Positions 7,335 to 15,459 of a stretch of 24,998 nucleotides of DNA are shown here, in pieces. Within the stretch, counting starts at the first letter, position 1. The number at the start of each line of letters is the position of its first letter. This DNA comes from Flavobacterium psychrophilum (GTDB lineage Bacteria > Bacteroidota > Bacteroidia > Flavobacteriales > Flavobacteriaceae): the NCBI GenBank assembly GCA_945866505.1, contig CAMBHH010000024.1, forward strand, positions 1-24,998, written 5' to 3'. Both the position numbers and the translations under genes were made by a program. Below the pieces are notes generated by a model that searched no databases, was not told the origin of the DNA, and worked only from the letters and a program-made list of their open reading frames with translations.

Positions 7335-9329
7335 ATGATGAAAAATCAATCTTTGCAAGCCTTACTTCAATTGGCTTTATTAGTAGTTACAGTGAATATT
7401 TGGTCGCAGGAAACTCCAAAAAAGCAGACTTCTAAATACAGTTACCAAGAAACTTTTGCACCTTTCTTTTATACTAAAAACGGAACGAGCACTCGTTCTG
7501 CTAGTGGTCAGCCTGGATTTGAGTATTGGCAAAACAGAGCAGATTATCAGCTGTCTGCAAAATTAGATGAGAAAAACAATCAAATTTCCGGAACCAGTAT
7601 TATTTCTTATACCAATAATAGCCCCGATAAATTGTCTTTTTTGTGGATGAATTTAGACCAGAATTTATTTAAAAGTGATTCTCGTGGAAATGCTGTAGTG
7701 CCTGTGTCGGGAAGCAGAAATGGTGCTCAAGGTCAAATTTTTGATGGAGGTTTTAAAATTACATCAGTAAAAATTTTAGTTTTAAATAAAGGAATTGCTA
7801 CTGAAAAAGAGGTAAAATATTTAATTGATGATACTAGAATGCAGGTGTTTCTACCTCAAGATTTAAATTCAAAAGGAGGGAATGTGAAAATTAAAGTTGA
7901 TTTTTCTTTTATTTCTCCAAATGAAGGTTCAGATCGAATGGGAATATTAGGAACAAAATACGGCAAGATTTTTACAGTAGCACAATGGTATCCTAGAATG
8001 TGTGTTTATGATGATATTCAAGGATGGAATACTAATGCTTATCAGGGTGCTTCAGAATTTTATTTGGAATACGGCGATTTTGATGTGAATATTACCGTGC
8101 CTTCCAATCATTTTGTGGTTTGCTCAGGCGAATTGATTAATTCTAATGAAGTCTATTCAACGGAACAGCAGAAACGTTGGGCGCAAGCCTCTAGAAGTGA
8201 TCAAACGATTGTACTACGTTCTGCCGAAGACGTAAAAAACACTGCCAACGCTATATCAAACTCAAATAAAACTTGGCATTTCAAAATTAAAAACGCTCGC
8301 GATGTTTCGTGGGCATCTTCGCCAGCATTTATTTTAGATGCTTCAAAAATAAATTTGCCGAGTGGAAAAAAAGCAATGGCAATTTCTGCTTATCCTATAG
8401 AAAGTGATGGAAATTCGGCTTGGGGTCGATCTACGGAATATACTAAAACTTCTATCGAAAATTATTCAAAAAGATGGTTCGAATATCCTTATCCTACCGC
8501 TATAAATGTGGCAGGAATTGTCGGTGGAATGGAATATCCGGGAATTGTTTTTTGTAGTTACAAAGACAAAAATGCTGATTTATGGGGAGTTACAGATCAC
8601 GAATTTGGGCATATTTGGTTTCCTATGATTGTGGGGTCTAACGAACGCTTATTTGCCTGGATGGATGAAGGATTTAATACTTTTATTAATTCCTTAAGTT
8701 CTGTAGATTTTAATAAAGGAGAATACAAAGAAAAAACCGCCGATTTGCATGTTCTTGCAGAAAGATATACGAACCCAAAGTTGGAAGCAATAATGAGTTC
8801 CCCAGATAATATGAAAGAAAGAAATATTGGGACATTAGGATATTCAAAACCAGGAGCAGGATTGCAAATTTTGCGTGAACAGATTTTGGGGCCAGAACGA
8901 TTTGATTTTGCTTTTAGAACCTATGTACAGCGTTGGGCGTATAAGCATCCAGCTCCAGATGACTTTTTTCGAACCGTGGAAAATGCTGCAGGTGAAGATT
9001 TAAGTTGGTTTTGGCGTGCTTGGTTCGTCAATAATTGGCGTTTCGATCAAGGAATTAATTCGGTTAACTATGTTGATAATAATCCAAAGTTAGGAGCTTT
9101 GATCGCCATCGAAAATTTCGAAAAAATGGCAATGCCCGTAATTATGGACATTAAAACAAAGAGTGGAAAAATAACTCGAATCAAATTGCCTGTAGAAATT
9201 TGGCAAAAGAATGTAGATTGGACCGTCAAACACAATTCTACCGAAGAAATTGAAAGTATCGTTATTGACCCCGACCACGTTTTTCCAGATTGTAATGAAG
9301 GTAATAATACTTGGAAATCAGGTAAATAA
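7335..9329 (+). CDS. Secreted M1-family zinc metallopeptidase
   Basis: 664 residues. The N-terminus has a signal peptide (hydrophobic 9-22, likely cleaved near NIWSQ). The zinc site is gluzincin-type: HEFGH at 422-426 with E423 catalytic, then E445 after 18 residues (WMDEGFN), exactly the HExxH-x18-E spacing of family M1. The exopeptidase motif is VGGMEYPG (397-403), where classical aminopeptidase N has GAMEN. This variant is common, to my knowledge, in bacterial M1 homologues. The C-terminal part ([20 protein letters not shown], then SWFWRAWF) fits the M1 helical region. Expected role: periplasmic or surface aminopeptidase/endopeptidase. Start ATGATGAAA at 7335; the second ATG is equally possible. 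Monocistronic, with a shared terminator downstream. Confidence 0.93.
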   Translation: MMKNQSLQALLQLALLVVTVNIWSQETPKKQTSKYSYQETFAPFFYTKNGTSTRSASGQPGFEYWQNRADYQLSAKLDEKNNQISGTSIISYTNNSPDKLSFLWMNLDQNLFKSDSRGNAVVPVSGSRNGAQGQIFDGGFKITSVKILVLNKGIATEKEVKYLIDDTRMQVFLPQDLNSKGGNVKIKVDFSFISPNEGSDRMGILGTKYGKIFTVAQWYPRMCVYDDIQGWNTNAYQGASEFYLEYGDFDVNITVPSNHFVVCSGELINSNEVYSTEQQKRWAQASRSDQTIVLRSAEDVKNTANAISNSNKTWHFKIKNARDVSWASSPAFILDASKINLPSGKKAMAISAYPIESDGNSAWGRSTEYTKTSIENYSKRWFEYPYPTAINVAGIVGGMEYPGIVFCSYKDKNADLWGVTDHEFGHIWFPMIVGSNERLFAWMDEGFNTFINSLSSVDFNKGEYKEKTADLHVLAERYTNPKLEAIMSSPDNMKERNIGTLGYSKPGAGLQILREQILGPERFDFAFRTYVQRWAYKHPAPDDFFRTVENAAGEDLSWFWRAWFVNNWRFDQGINSVNYVDNNPKLGALIAIENFEKMAMPVIMDIKTKSGKITRIKLPVEIWQKNVDWTVKHNSTEEIESIVIDPDHVFPDCNEGNNTWKSGK

Positions 9330-9360
9330 TTAATGAAGTGATTTAATTTTTTTTGCATTT

Positions 9361-9500
9361 TAGCGACCCGAGGCCTTTGCCGAACTGAGCGAAGCTAAAA
9401 TTTAGGATTTTGTAGCCAATTGAAGTCTTTTTTAAGTTGCATAGCTGGGCTACGGAACGAAAAAAAGGCAAAAAGTGGATGCAAAAGACAAGTTTTTTAG
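9361..9500. other. GC-richer non-coding block, possible decayed repeat
   Basis: Between two convergent genes lies a stretch with clearly richer G/C content than its flanks, for example CGACCCGAGGCCTTTGCCG near 9364 and GGGCTACGGAACG near 9447. Short inverted words occur (GTAGCC at 9412-9417 with GGCTAC at 9448-9453). No ORF or known RNA could be assigned. It could be a fragment of a dispersed repeat or a gene remnant. Confidence 0.3.
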
Positions 9501-9535
9501 CAAATGAAAAAAGTTAAAATCATTGCAACATTAAA

Positions 9536-9579
9536 AATCGCAGATTTGAAAATTATAGTCTAATTTAAAATCTGCGATT
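9536..9579. terminator. Bidirectional terminator between convergent genes
   Basis: A perfect 12-bp stem, AATCGCAGATTT (9536-9547) with AAATCTGCGATT (9568-9579), has a 20-nt loop that can pair further (AAAATTA with TAATTTA). A T-rich run follows on the right (ATTATTTTT) and an A run precedes it on the left, so it can end transcripts of both the rightward peptidase and the leftward lpxD gene. Confidence 0.85.
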
Positions 9580-9600
9580 ATTTTTAGTAAACTATTTTAT

Positions 9601-10596
9601 TTATTTCTTGGATTCGTTGACCAATCGTTTCAAAATGGCCCATTGTTTTAGAGCATCTCTCGCTTCAACAGCTGGATAACCCAGCATCGTTTTTCCAGCT
9701 GAAATATCGCTTACAACTCCAGAACCCGCACCAACAATAGCTCCATCACCTATCGTGGTATGGTCTTTTATCGAGGCACTTCCGCCAATGATAACGCCAT
9801 TACCTAAAGTTACTGAACCTGCCAATCCAGAATTTCCTGCCATAATGCAAAATTTCCCTAATCGACTATTATGACCAATTTGTACTAAATTATCAATTTT
9901 GCAACCGTCTCCTAAAACAGTAGAACTAAATTTTCCTCTATCAATACAAGAATTCGCACCAATTTCAACTCCATTACCAATTATCACATTCCCAATTTGT
10001 GGAATTTTGACCAATCCTCTTTCAGGACAGGGACGAAATCCAAAACCATCGGCTCCAATAGTGGCATTGGGATGAATAATACAATCATTACCAATATGAC
10101 AACGCTCTCGAACTACGGCACCTGACCAGATGATGGTGTTTTTTCCAATAGTGCATTCATCAAGAATGGTAACATTGGGATAAATAGTAACGTTTTCGCC
10201 TAGTTGAACCTTCGGGCCAATATAACATCCAGCACCAATTCTCGTTCCGTTTGCTATAATCGCAGTGGCATCGATAATAGCGTTGGGATGAATTTCCGTA
10301 TGGAATAATGGAGTAGGTGGAGCAAAAAGTTCTAACACTTGCGACATGGCCAAATCGGCATTTTGTACTATGATAAAAGCTCTGTTTTCTCCTGGTTCAA
10401 TCGAAATATTTTCGTTGACAACAGCAGCACACGCTTTAGAAGTTTCCCAATATTTTTCGTATTTTTTGTTTCCAATAAATGAAATTTCGGAAGTATTTGC
10501 AAGTTCCAATTGTTCTGGTGCAGTTATTTTTACCGAAGTTTCGCCTATAATAATACCTTTTAGTACTTCGTTTATTTCTTGAATGGAATAAGTCAT
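9601..10596 (-). CDS. lpxD: UDP-3-O-acylglucosamine N-acyltransferase (LpxD-type)
   Basis: 331 residues from the ATG at 10594-10596 (MTYSIQEINEVLKG). The frame is open a little further upstream but only to a TTG, and the family starts at this point. The N-terminal uridine-binding domain (~1-95) is followed by many hexapeptide repeats of a left-handed beta helix (NAIIDATAIIANGTRIG onward). The conserved GADGFGF motif is at 182-188, and the catalytic histidine is in VQIGHNSRLG (H242, compare H239 of E. coli LpxD). Reaction: transfer of a 3-hydroxyacyl chain to UDP-3-O-acylglucosamine in lipid A synthesis. Flavobacteria usually carry two LpxD-like genes. This one is not next to lpxC/fabZ, so it may be the second paralogue with a different acyl or sugar substrate. 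Confidence 0.88.
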   Translation of the reverse strand: MTYSIQEINEVLKGIIIGETSVKITAPEQLELANTSEISFIGNKKYEKYWETSKACAAVVNENISIEPGENRAFIIVQNADLAMSQVLELFAPPTPLFHTEIHPNAIIDATAIIANGTRIGAGCYIGPKVQLGENVTIYPNVTILDECTIGKNTIIWSGAVVRERCHIGNDCIIHPNATIGADGFGFRPCPERGLVKIPQIGNVIIGNGVEIGANSCIDRGKFSSTVLGDGCKIDNLVQIGHNSRLGKFCIMAGNSGLAGSVTLGNGVIIGGSASIKDHTTIGDGAIVGAGSGVVSDISAGKTMLGYPAVEARDALKQWAILKRLVNESKK

Positions 10597-10770
10597 TTGT
10601 AAATTTTTGAGGTAGATTAGAATTTTCGATATCAAATAAAATGAATTTACATTTATAATCCTAATGAATTATGAAGAACCAAGCTATATTCGATATGTTA
10701 ATTAAAGTAAATGAACAGCAACTGATTTGTCTTTCGTATCCTTCATTTTTATGATTTTGGAATTCATTAT

Positions 10771-10810
10771 AAAAAAAAGACCTAACAGATTATTAAAACC
10801 TGTTAGGTCT
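10771..10810 (-). terminator. Rho-independent terminator of the glucan phosphorylase gene
   Basis: Perfect 11-bp stem AGACCTAACAG (10778-10788) with CTGTTAGGTCT (10800-10810) and an 11-nt loop. Read leftward it is followed by a run of T (10771-10778 as A on the plus strand). It starts about 20 bp beyond the stop codon of the leftward gene at 10833. Confidence 0.88.
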
Positions 10811-10832
10811 GAAATTTCATTAAATTGGTCTT

Positions 10833-12497
10833 TTACTTATACAATTTCTTGTAATATTCATCCACCATTCTAGCAGAATCAAAATAAGGAACCACTTGTT
10901 TCATACTAGTTTCAACCAAATCCCACCATTTTTTTGGTGTGTCATAATATAATGGAAGAATTTCATTTTCAAGCATTTCGTAAAGATTATTCAAATCCAT
11001 ATCATCCTGCAAATAGGTTGGTAAATTATGATCTACAATTGGCAAAACGAAAGAATTTTGGGTTTTGTTCAAATCTTTAAATTCCCGAACCCAGCCATCA
11101 TTTGTCGAAAAATTAACTGCTCCATTCATAGCTGCCGTCATTCCCGAAGTTCCTGAAGCTTCTCTGGTAACTCTTGGATTGTTCAACCAAACATCGGCAC
11201 CTTCTTTCAACTGACGCGATAATTTCAATTCGTGTCCTGTAAGAACTGCCATATTTTTGATATTTTTACTGATATGAGTGAGATTATCAAAGTTATGAAT
11301 TGCACCATAATCCATCGGATAAGGTTTACCTGCAAAAATAATTTGTACCGGTTTGTCTATGTTTTCTAATAATTTAATGAAACGATTATAATCTTTTGTG
11401 ATTAAATCAGGTCGTTTGTAACCAGCGAAACGTCTTGCCCAAACAATGGTAAAAATCGTAGGGTCAAATAATTTTCCGGTTTGATCAGCAACCACATCAA
11501 AAAGCTTTGCTTTTAATCTCGTTTTTCTTTTGATTAACGCTTCTCTGTCCTTGTTTTGAAAGGCTTCATCTAACCAAGCATCAGCCCAATATTTCTTGTT
11601 TTGAGCATTGGTAATATGAATAATCGGGCAAATTCCAGGATAATCTTTCCACATATCACGAGAAACTTCTCCGTGTAGTTTTGAAACGCCATTAGCAATA
11701 TGACTCAATCGAAGTCCAACCAAAGTATGATTGAAAGTGTCATCCCAAATTCCGGTGATTTCACGCACTTTTTCCAATGGAATTCCATCAAAGAAACTCA
11801 ATGATTCCAATAGGTGAATATTATGCTTTTCGTTTCCAGCTTCTTCAGGTGTATGTGTGGTAAAAACCATTTTTTCTCGAATAGCTTCCACGCTTTTGAA
11901 TTTATTGTACAAATGAAAAACACAAGATACAGCGTGCGCCTCGTTTAAGTGATAAACATCAGGATCATAATCCAGCGCTTCCAATAATTTGGCACCACCA
12001 AGGCCTAAAACCATAGTTTGTGCAATTTTCGCAATTGGGTCGGAATCATACAAACGGAAAGTCGTCGATTTTGCTAAATAATCGTTTTCCGGCAAATCAG
12101 TTGAAAGAAAAAACATTGGAACAGTGCCAAAAGTTTTCGGATTCAAATAATAAGCGGTTACCCAAACATCGGCATTATTGATTTTTATGGTAAATTTTAA
12201 ATTAGTTTCTTCCAAGAAATGGTATATTTTTTCTTGGAAAAGAACGCCCATCGATAGGTCTTCTTTTTTGTATTGGTCATAATAACCTTTTTTCCACAAT
12301 ATACCAATCCCAATAACATTTTGCTTCAAATCATAGGCACTTCTCATGTGCGAACCAGCGAGAAAACCTAATCCTCCCGAATATATTTTCAAGGATTGGT
12401 CTATGGCGAATTCCATAGAAAAATACACCGCAGATTTCTTGTATTTGGGATTAAAAGCGTAGGGATGTTTATATTTTTCAGGTAGTGTCTTGCTCAT
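10833..12497 (-). CDS. glgP: Alpha-glucan phosphorylase-family protein (GT35, short type) lacking the PLP lysine
   Basis: 554 residues, close to the short alpha-glucan phosphorylase type (MalP/AgpA-like) rather than the ~840-residue muscle/E. coli type. Landmarks: VYFSMEFAIDQSLKIYSGGLGFLAG-type start (positions 24-48), YHLNEAHAV (182-190), THTPEEAGNEKH, WARRFAGYKRPD (353-364), FAGKPYPMD, and EASGTSGM at 446-453. In active phosphorylases the next residue is the lysine that forms the Schiff base with PLP (GTSGMK or GTGNMK). Here it is T454 (codon ACG). Unless the alignment is wrong, it cannot bind PLP covalently and may be catalytically altered, glycosyltransferase-like or regulatory. The frame is otherwise intact with no sign of decay. 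A -7 box lies upstream at 12528 and a terminator downstream. Normal role of the family: phosphorolysis of glycogen or maltodextrin. Confidence 0.85.
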   Translation of the reverse strand: MSKTLPEKYKHPYAFNPKYKKSAVYFSMEFAIDQSLKIYSGGLGFLAGSHMRSAYDLKQNVIGIGILWKKGYYDQYKKEDLSMGVLFQEKIYHFLEETNLKFTIKINNADVWVTAYYLNPKTFGTVPMFFLSTDLPENDYLAKSTTFRLYDSDPIAKIAQTMVLGLGGAKLLEALDYDPDVYHLNEAHAVSCVFHLYNKFKSVEAIREKMVFTTHTPEEAGNEKHNIHLLESLSFFDGIPLEKVREITGIWDDTFNHTLVGLRLSHIANGVSKLHGEVSRDMWKDYPGICPIIHITNAQNKKYWADAWLDEAFQNKDREALIKRKTRLKAKLFDVVADQTGKLFDPTIFTIVWARRFAGYKRPDLITKDYNRFIKLLENIDKPVQIIFAGKPYPMDYGAIHNFDNLTHISKNIKNMAVLTGHELKLSRQLKEGADVWLNNPRVTREASGTSGMTAAMNGAVNFSTNDGWVREFKDLNKTQNSFVLPIVDHNLPTYLQDDMDLNNLYEMLENEILPLYYDTPKKWWDLVETSMKQVVPYFDSARMVDEYYKKLYK

Positions 12498-12527
12498 TTT
12501 TAATTGCTTTTTGAATTAATTGTATAA

Positions 12528-12535
12528 CAAACATA
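12528..12535 (-). promoter_or_regulatory. Candidate -7 promoter box for the glucan phosphorylase gene
   Basis: Read leftward this is TATGTTTG, an exact match to the Bacteroidota -7 consensus TAnnTTTG, about 30 bp upstream of the start codon at 12497. No TTG was found at the proper -33 distance, so it is only a candidate. Confidence 0.45.
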
Positions 12536-12636
12536 CTATTTTTATAGATAATAAGAAAAATTTATGGGCCGAAATCCACTTGAAAAATTGATAATTTAAC
12601 ACGACATAACACTACCACGTTGTAGTGAATTAAGCT

Positions 12637-12679
12637 AAAAAAAATAAAACCCAACACGTTTCTGAAAACTGCCGGGTTT
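12637..12679 (-). terminator. Rho-independent terminator of prfB
   Basis: Read leftward: AAACCC (12674-12679 region) pairs with GGGTTT (12647-12652 region), with an inner pair GTTTT/AAAAC-like stem around a short loop, followed by TTTTATTTTTTTT. It lies about 80 bp downstream of the prfB stop, beyond the short tandem repeat. Confidence 0.7.
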
Positions 12680-12697
12680 AATTTATTTATGCCAACC

Positions 12698-12752
12698 TGC
12701 AACCTGAAATCTACTACCTGAAATCTGCTACCTGAAATCTGAAATCTGCAAT
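12698..12752. repeat. Degenerate tandem repeat built on ACCTGAAATCTG
   Basis: Several imperfect copies of a 12-14 bp unit (ACCTGAAATCTACT, ACCTGAAATCTGCT, ACCTGAAATCTG) are followed by GAAATCTGCAATC. It lies directly after the prfB stop codon. A related repeat based on AATCTGC occurs at 19911-19959, likewise just downstream of a leftward gene. Confidence 0.75.
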
Positions 12753-12759
12753 CAAAAAT

Positions 12760-13858
12760 CTATTCCTCGTCTCGCTGTCCCATCATCATCAAAAAGGCTT
12801 TCAGGAACGCATCTATTTCCCCATTCATTACGCCGTCCACATTACTGGTTTCATAGCCAGTGCGAACGTCTTTGACCAATTTATAAGGTTGCATTACGTA
12901 ATTTCGAATTTGCGAACCCCATTCGATTTTCATTTTTCCGGCTTCAATATCAGAACGTTGCTCTTGTTGCTTTTTCAGTTCAATTTCATACAATTGCGAT
13001 TTCAGCATTTGCATCGCTCGGTTTCTGTTGTCGTGTTGCGAACGTGTTTCTGAGCACTGAATCTGAATTCCGGAAGGTTTGTGAACTAGTTGAACCTTCG
13101 TCTCAACTTTATTCACATTTTGTCCTCCAGCACCACTCGAACGCGCGGTTGTGATTTCAATATCCGCGGGATTGATTTCAATTTCTATAGTATCATCAAC
13201 TAACGGATATACATATACCGATGCAAAAGAGGTATGTCGCTTGGCGTTACTGTCAAAAGGAGAAATGCGCACCAATCGGTGCACGCCGTTTTCGCCTTTC
13301 AAATAGCCAAAAGCATAATCACCTTCAATTTCCAATGTTACTGTTTTTATCCCAGCGGCATCTCCTTCTTGGTAATTCAATTCCCGTAACTTGTAACCCG
13401 ATTTTTCGGCCCACATCATATACATTCGCATCAACATCGAAGCCCAGTCACAACTTTCAGTTCCGCCAGCCCCAGCCGTAATTTGTAACACCGCACTCAA
13501 ACTATCGCCTTCATCCGAAAGCATATTTTTGAATTCTATAGCTTCAATATGGTTTTGCGTCAGCGTGTATTGCTCATCCAATTCTTCCACAGTAAGTTCG
13601 CCTTCCTTGTAGAATTCATAAGCAAGTTGCAACTCGTCAGTCATTTCGACCGCTTTGTTGTAGTCTTCAATCCATTTTTTCTTAGAACGAAGGGTTTTTA
13701 CATAGATTTCCGCTTCCTTAGCATTGTTCCAAAAATCTGGAGCCAAAGTTTTTTCCTCTTCGTTAGTAATCTCGATTAGCTTGGCATCAACGTCAAAGAT
13801 ACCTCCTCAACGCACCAAGGCGCTCTACAATACCTTTTATTTGTTCGGTAGTTGTCAT
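12760..13858 (-). CDS. prfB: Peptide chain release factor 2, expressed by programmed +1 frameshift
   Basis: Translation starts at the ATG at 13856-13858 ([21 protein letters not shown], 21 residues) and meets an in-frame TGA at 13793-13795. A +1 shift at CTT TGA C continues as [16 protein letters not shown] and then the long frame to 12760. The total is 365 residues, the same as E. coli RF2. SPF at ~199-201 recognises UGA/UAA and GGQ at ~244-246 ([11 protein letters not shown]) catalyses peptidyl-tRNA hydrolysis in the ribosome. Annotating only the long frame would miss the first 37 residues. The frameshift provides autoregulation: low RF2 slows termination at UGA and favours shifting. A candidate structured RNA lies in the leader (13887-13976). 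The gene is divergent from ltaE, with a tandem repeat and terminator downstream. Confidence 0.96.
13792..13807 (-). promoter_or_regulatory. prfB programmed +1 frameshift site
   Basis: Read leftward: AGGAGGTATCTTTGAC. It has an AGGAGG Shine-Dalgarno-like element, a 3-nt spacer (TAT), the slippery CTT, the TGA stop and a C that makes the stop context weak. It differs from the E. coli prfB site (AGGGGGTATCTTTGAC) by one base. The ribosome pairs with AGGAGG and moves from CTT to TTT, skipping one T. Confidence 0.96.
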
Positions 13859-13886
13859 AAATTAATGTAGTTTTGTACTGTTTTTT

Positions 13887-13976
13887 GGAGCTATTTCCTG
13901 CTTTTCGTTACAATCTTTTATTTTTTAAAGAAAAAAATAAAAGGATTTTCACTTCAATCAGGGCTAGGGTTATCCG
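13887..13976 (-). ncRNA. Candidate structured RNA or leader element upstream of prfB
   Basis: Read leftward, GGATAACCCTAGCCCTG leads to a 12-bp A/T-only perfect hairpin (arms 13932-13943 and 13915-13926, loop of 5). It closes with GCAGGAAATAGCTCC. CCTG and CAGG (13959-13962 and 13897-13900) pair outside the hairpin and leave two purine-rich internal-loop strands (ATTGAAGTGAAAATC and GATTGTAACGAAAAG). From memory, similar strings recur in Flavobacteriia non-coding DNA; a match to the Rfam Flavo-1 motif is possible but untested. It could be a separate small RNA or the 5' leader of prfB. Confidence 0.45.
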
Positions 13977-14021
13977 TAAATCAAGAAATTAAAGTGCGAA
14001 AATAAACTATATAAAGAATAT

Positions 14022-15047
14022 ATGGAAATTAATTTAGTAAGCGATACCGTAACTAAACCTACCCAAGAAATGTTACGTGCAATGTTTAAAGCCGAAGTTG
14101 GTGACGATGTCTATAAACAAGATCCAACCGTAATTGAACTAGAAGCCAAAGTAGCCGAAATGTTGGGCATGGAAGCTGCACTCTTTTTTCCGTCGGGAAC
14201 AATGGCCAACCAAACTGCAATCAAGTTACACACCCAACCCAGCGAACAATTAATTGCCGATAAATGGGCGCATGTTTATAATTATGAAGGCGGTGGCGCT
14301 TCCTTTAATAGTGGAGTTTCCTGTTGTTTACTAGACGGAAATCGCGGCATGATTACAGCCGAACAAGTCGCTGGAGCAATCAATAATCCAGAATTTTATC
14401 ACAGTCCGCTTACGAGTTTGGTTTGTGTAGAAAACACGACCAACAAAGGTGGTGGTGCTTGCTATGATTTTGAAGAATTCAAAAAAATTAGAAAAGTTTG
14501 TGATGCCAATAATTTAAAATTTCACCTAGATGGCGCTAGAATTTGGAATGCTTTAATAGCCACAAATGACAATCCAGCAGCCTATGGAAAAGTATTTCAT
14601 ACGATTTCTGTTTGCTTGTCTAAAGGATTGGGAGCGCCAATTGGTTCACTCTTAGTATCTGATAAGACAACCATTCACAGAGCTTTGAGAGTTAGAAAAG
14701 TTCTTGGTGGCGGAATGCGTCAAGTAGGCTATTTGGCGGCAGCCGGAATTTATGCTTTAGACAACCATATCGAAAGACTAGCAGATGACCATAGACGTGC
14801 TAAGGAAATAGGAGCCGTTTTAGCAAAACAAAATTGGGTCGCTAAGGTAGAACCGGTAGAGACCAATATTTTGATTTTCTCGCTTCAACCGCATATTAAT
14901 GAAGCTGTTTTAATGGAAAAATTAAAACAAAAAGGAATTTCGATAAGTTCAATGGGACACGGAAAATTAAGAATTGTGACGCATTTAGACTATCGTGAAG
15001 TGATGCATACCTATGTTTCAGAAACGTTGGAGAAATTACGAATTTGA
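14022..15047 (+). CDS. ltaE: Low-specificity L-threonine aldolase
   Basis: 341 residues, normal for the fold-type I PLP threonine aldolase/beta-eliminating lyase family. Landmarks: NLVSDTVTKPTQEM at the start, FFPSGTMANQ (55-64), HLDGARIWNA with D170, and SVCLSKGLGAPIGS with the PLP lysine K201. MRQVGYLAAAG follows. Reaction: L-threonine or L-allo-threonine to glycine and acetaldehyde, possibly acting also on other beta-hydroxy amino acids. The gene stands alone, divergent from prfB and convergent with the VapBC pair (10-bp gap to its stop). TAGTTTTG at 13868-13875 fits the -7 consensus but sits far upstream and its -33 partner is poorly spaced, so the promoter is uncertain. Confidence 0.94.
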   Translation: MEINLVSDTVTKPTQEMLRAMFKAEVGDDVYKQDPTVIELEAKVAEMLGMEAALFFPSGTMANQTAIKLHTQPSEQLIADKWAHVYNYEGGGASFNSGVSCCLLDGNRGMITAEQVAGAINNPEFYHSPLTSLVCVENTTNKGGGACYDFEEFKKIRKVCDANNLKFHLDGARIWNALIATNDNPAAYGKVFHTISVCLSKGLGAPIGSLLVSDKTTIHRALRVRKVLGGGMRQVGYLAAAGIYALDNHIERLADDHRRAKEIGAVLAKQNWVAKVEPVETNILIFSLQPHINEAVLMEKLKQKGISISSMGHGKLRIVTHLDYREVMHTYVSETLEKLRI

Positions 15048-15057
15048 ATCGATATGT

Positions 15058-15459
15058 TTATTTTCGAAACCAATTTTCCATTTTAATTCCATCAATATTC
15101 TCAAAGTCTTTCTGATTGTCACTAACTAATGTCAAATTATTTTCAATGGCAGTTGCGCCTATTAATAAGTCAAATTCATCATTAATAGGTTTGCCTAATT
15201 TTCGTAAACGGACTTTTTCTTTGGCATATTTATTAATGGAACTATAAATAGGAATTATTGATATGCCGCTTATAAATAGGTCTATAGATTTGTGGGATTT
15301 TGTTGGGTTTTCACTATTTTCTGCCCCAAAACGAAGTTCAAAAACAGTTATTTCAGAAATGAAACAGTTTTCTTTGCCTTTTTGCTTTATAATTTCATCT
15401 AAATTTAATTTTCCTCTTAAAAAGAAAACACAAATATTTGTATCTAATAGATAACGCAT
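15058..15459 (-). CDS. vapC: PIN-domain toxin, VapC family
   Basis: 133 residues, normal VapC size. The N-terminus MRYLLDTNICVFFLRG gives the first acidic residue D6. E41 lies in EITVFELRFGA. D97 in NDEFDLLIGATAI and the D114/D119 region in LVSDNQKDFENI complete the metal-binding acidic cluster of PIN ribonucleases. The start ATG overlaps the stop of the upstream gene by one base (TAATG), the usual translational coupling of a toxin with its antitoxin. VapC toxins cut specific RNAs (initiator tRNA, other tRNAs or rRNA in studied cases); the target here is unknown. The sequence is AT-rich and the pair is flanked by housekeeping genes, as for a small mobile accessory module. Confidence 0.92.
   Translation of the reverse strand: MRYLLDTNICVFFLRGKLNLDEIIKQKGKENCFISEITVFELRFGAENSENPTKSHKSIDLFISGISIIPIYSSINKYAKEKVRLRKLGKPINDEFDLLIGATAIENNLTLVSDNQKDFENIDGIKMENWFRK

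Noticed and set aside
10597-10635. N-terminal extension of LpxD from a TTG
   Set aside because: The extension is not family-like; the ATG at 10596 gives the normal LpxD start MTYSIQEINEVL.
12610-12626. CACTAC...GTAGTG inverted repeat upstream of the glucan phosphorylase gene as a regulator site
   Set aside because: Only a 6-bp stem, over 100 bp from the start codon, with no second copy; not enough to call an operator.
13744-13746. RF2 starting at MAPDFW with only 328 residues
   Set aside because: That codon is a TTG inside the gene; the true start plus the +1 frameshift gives full-length RF2 with the expected N-terminal domain.
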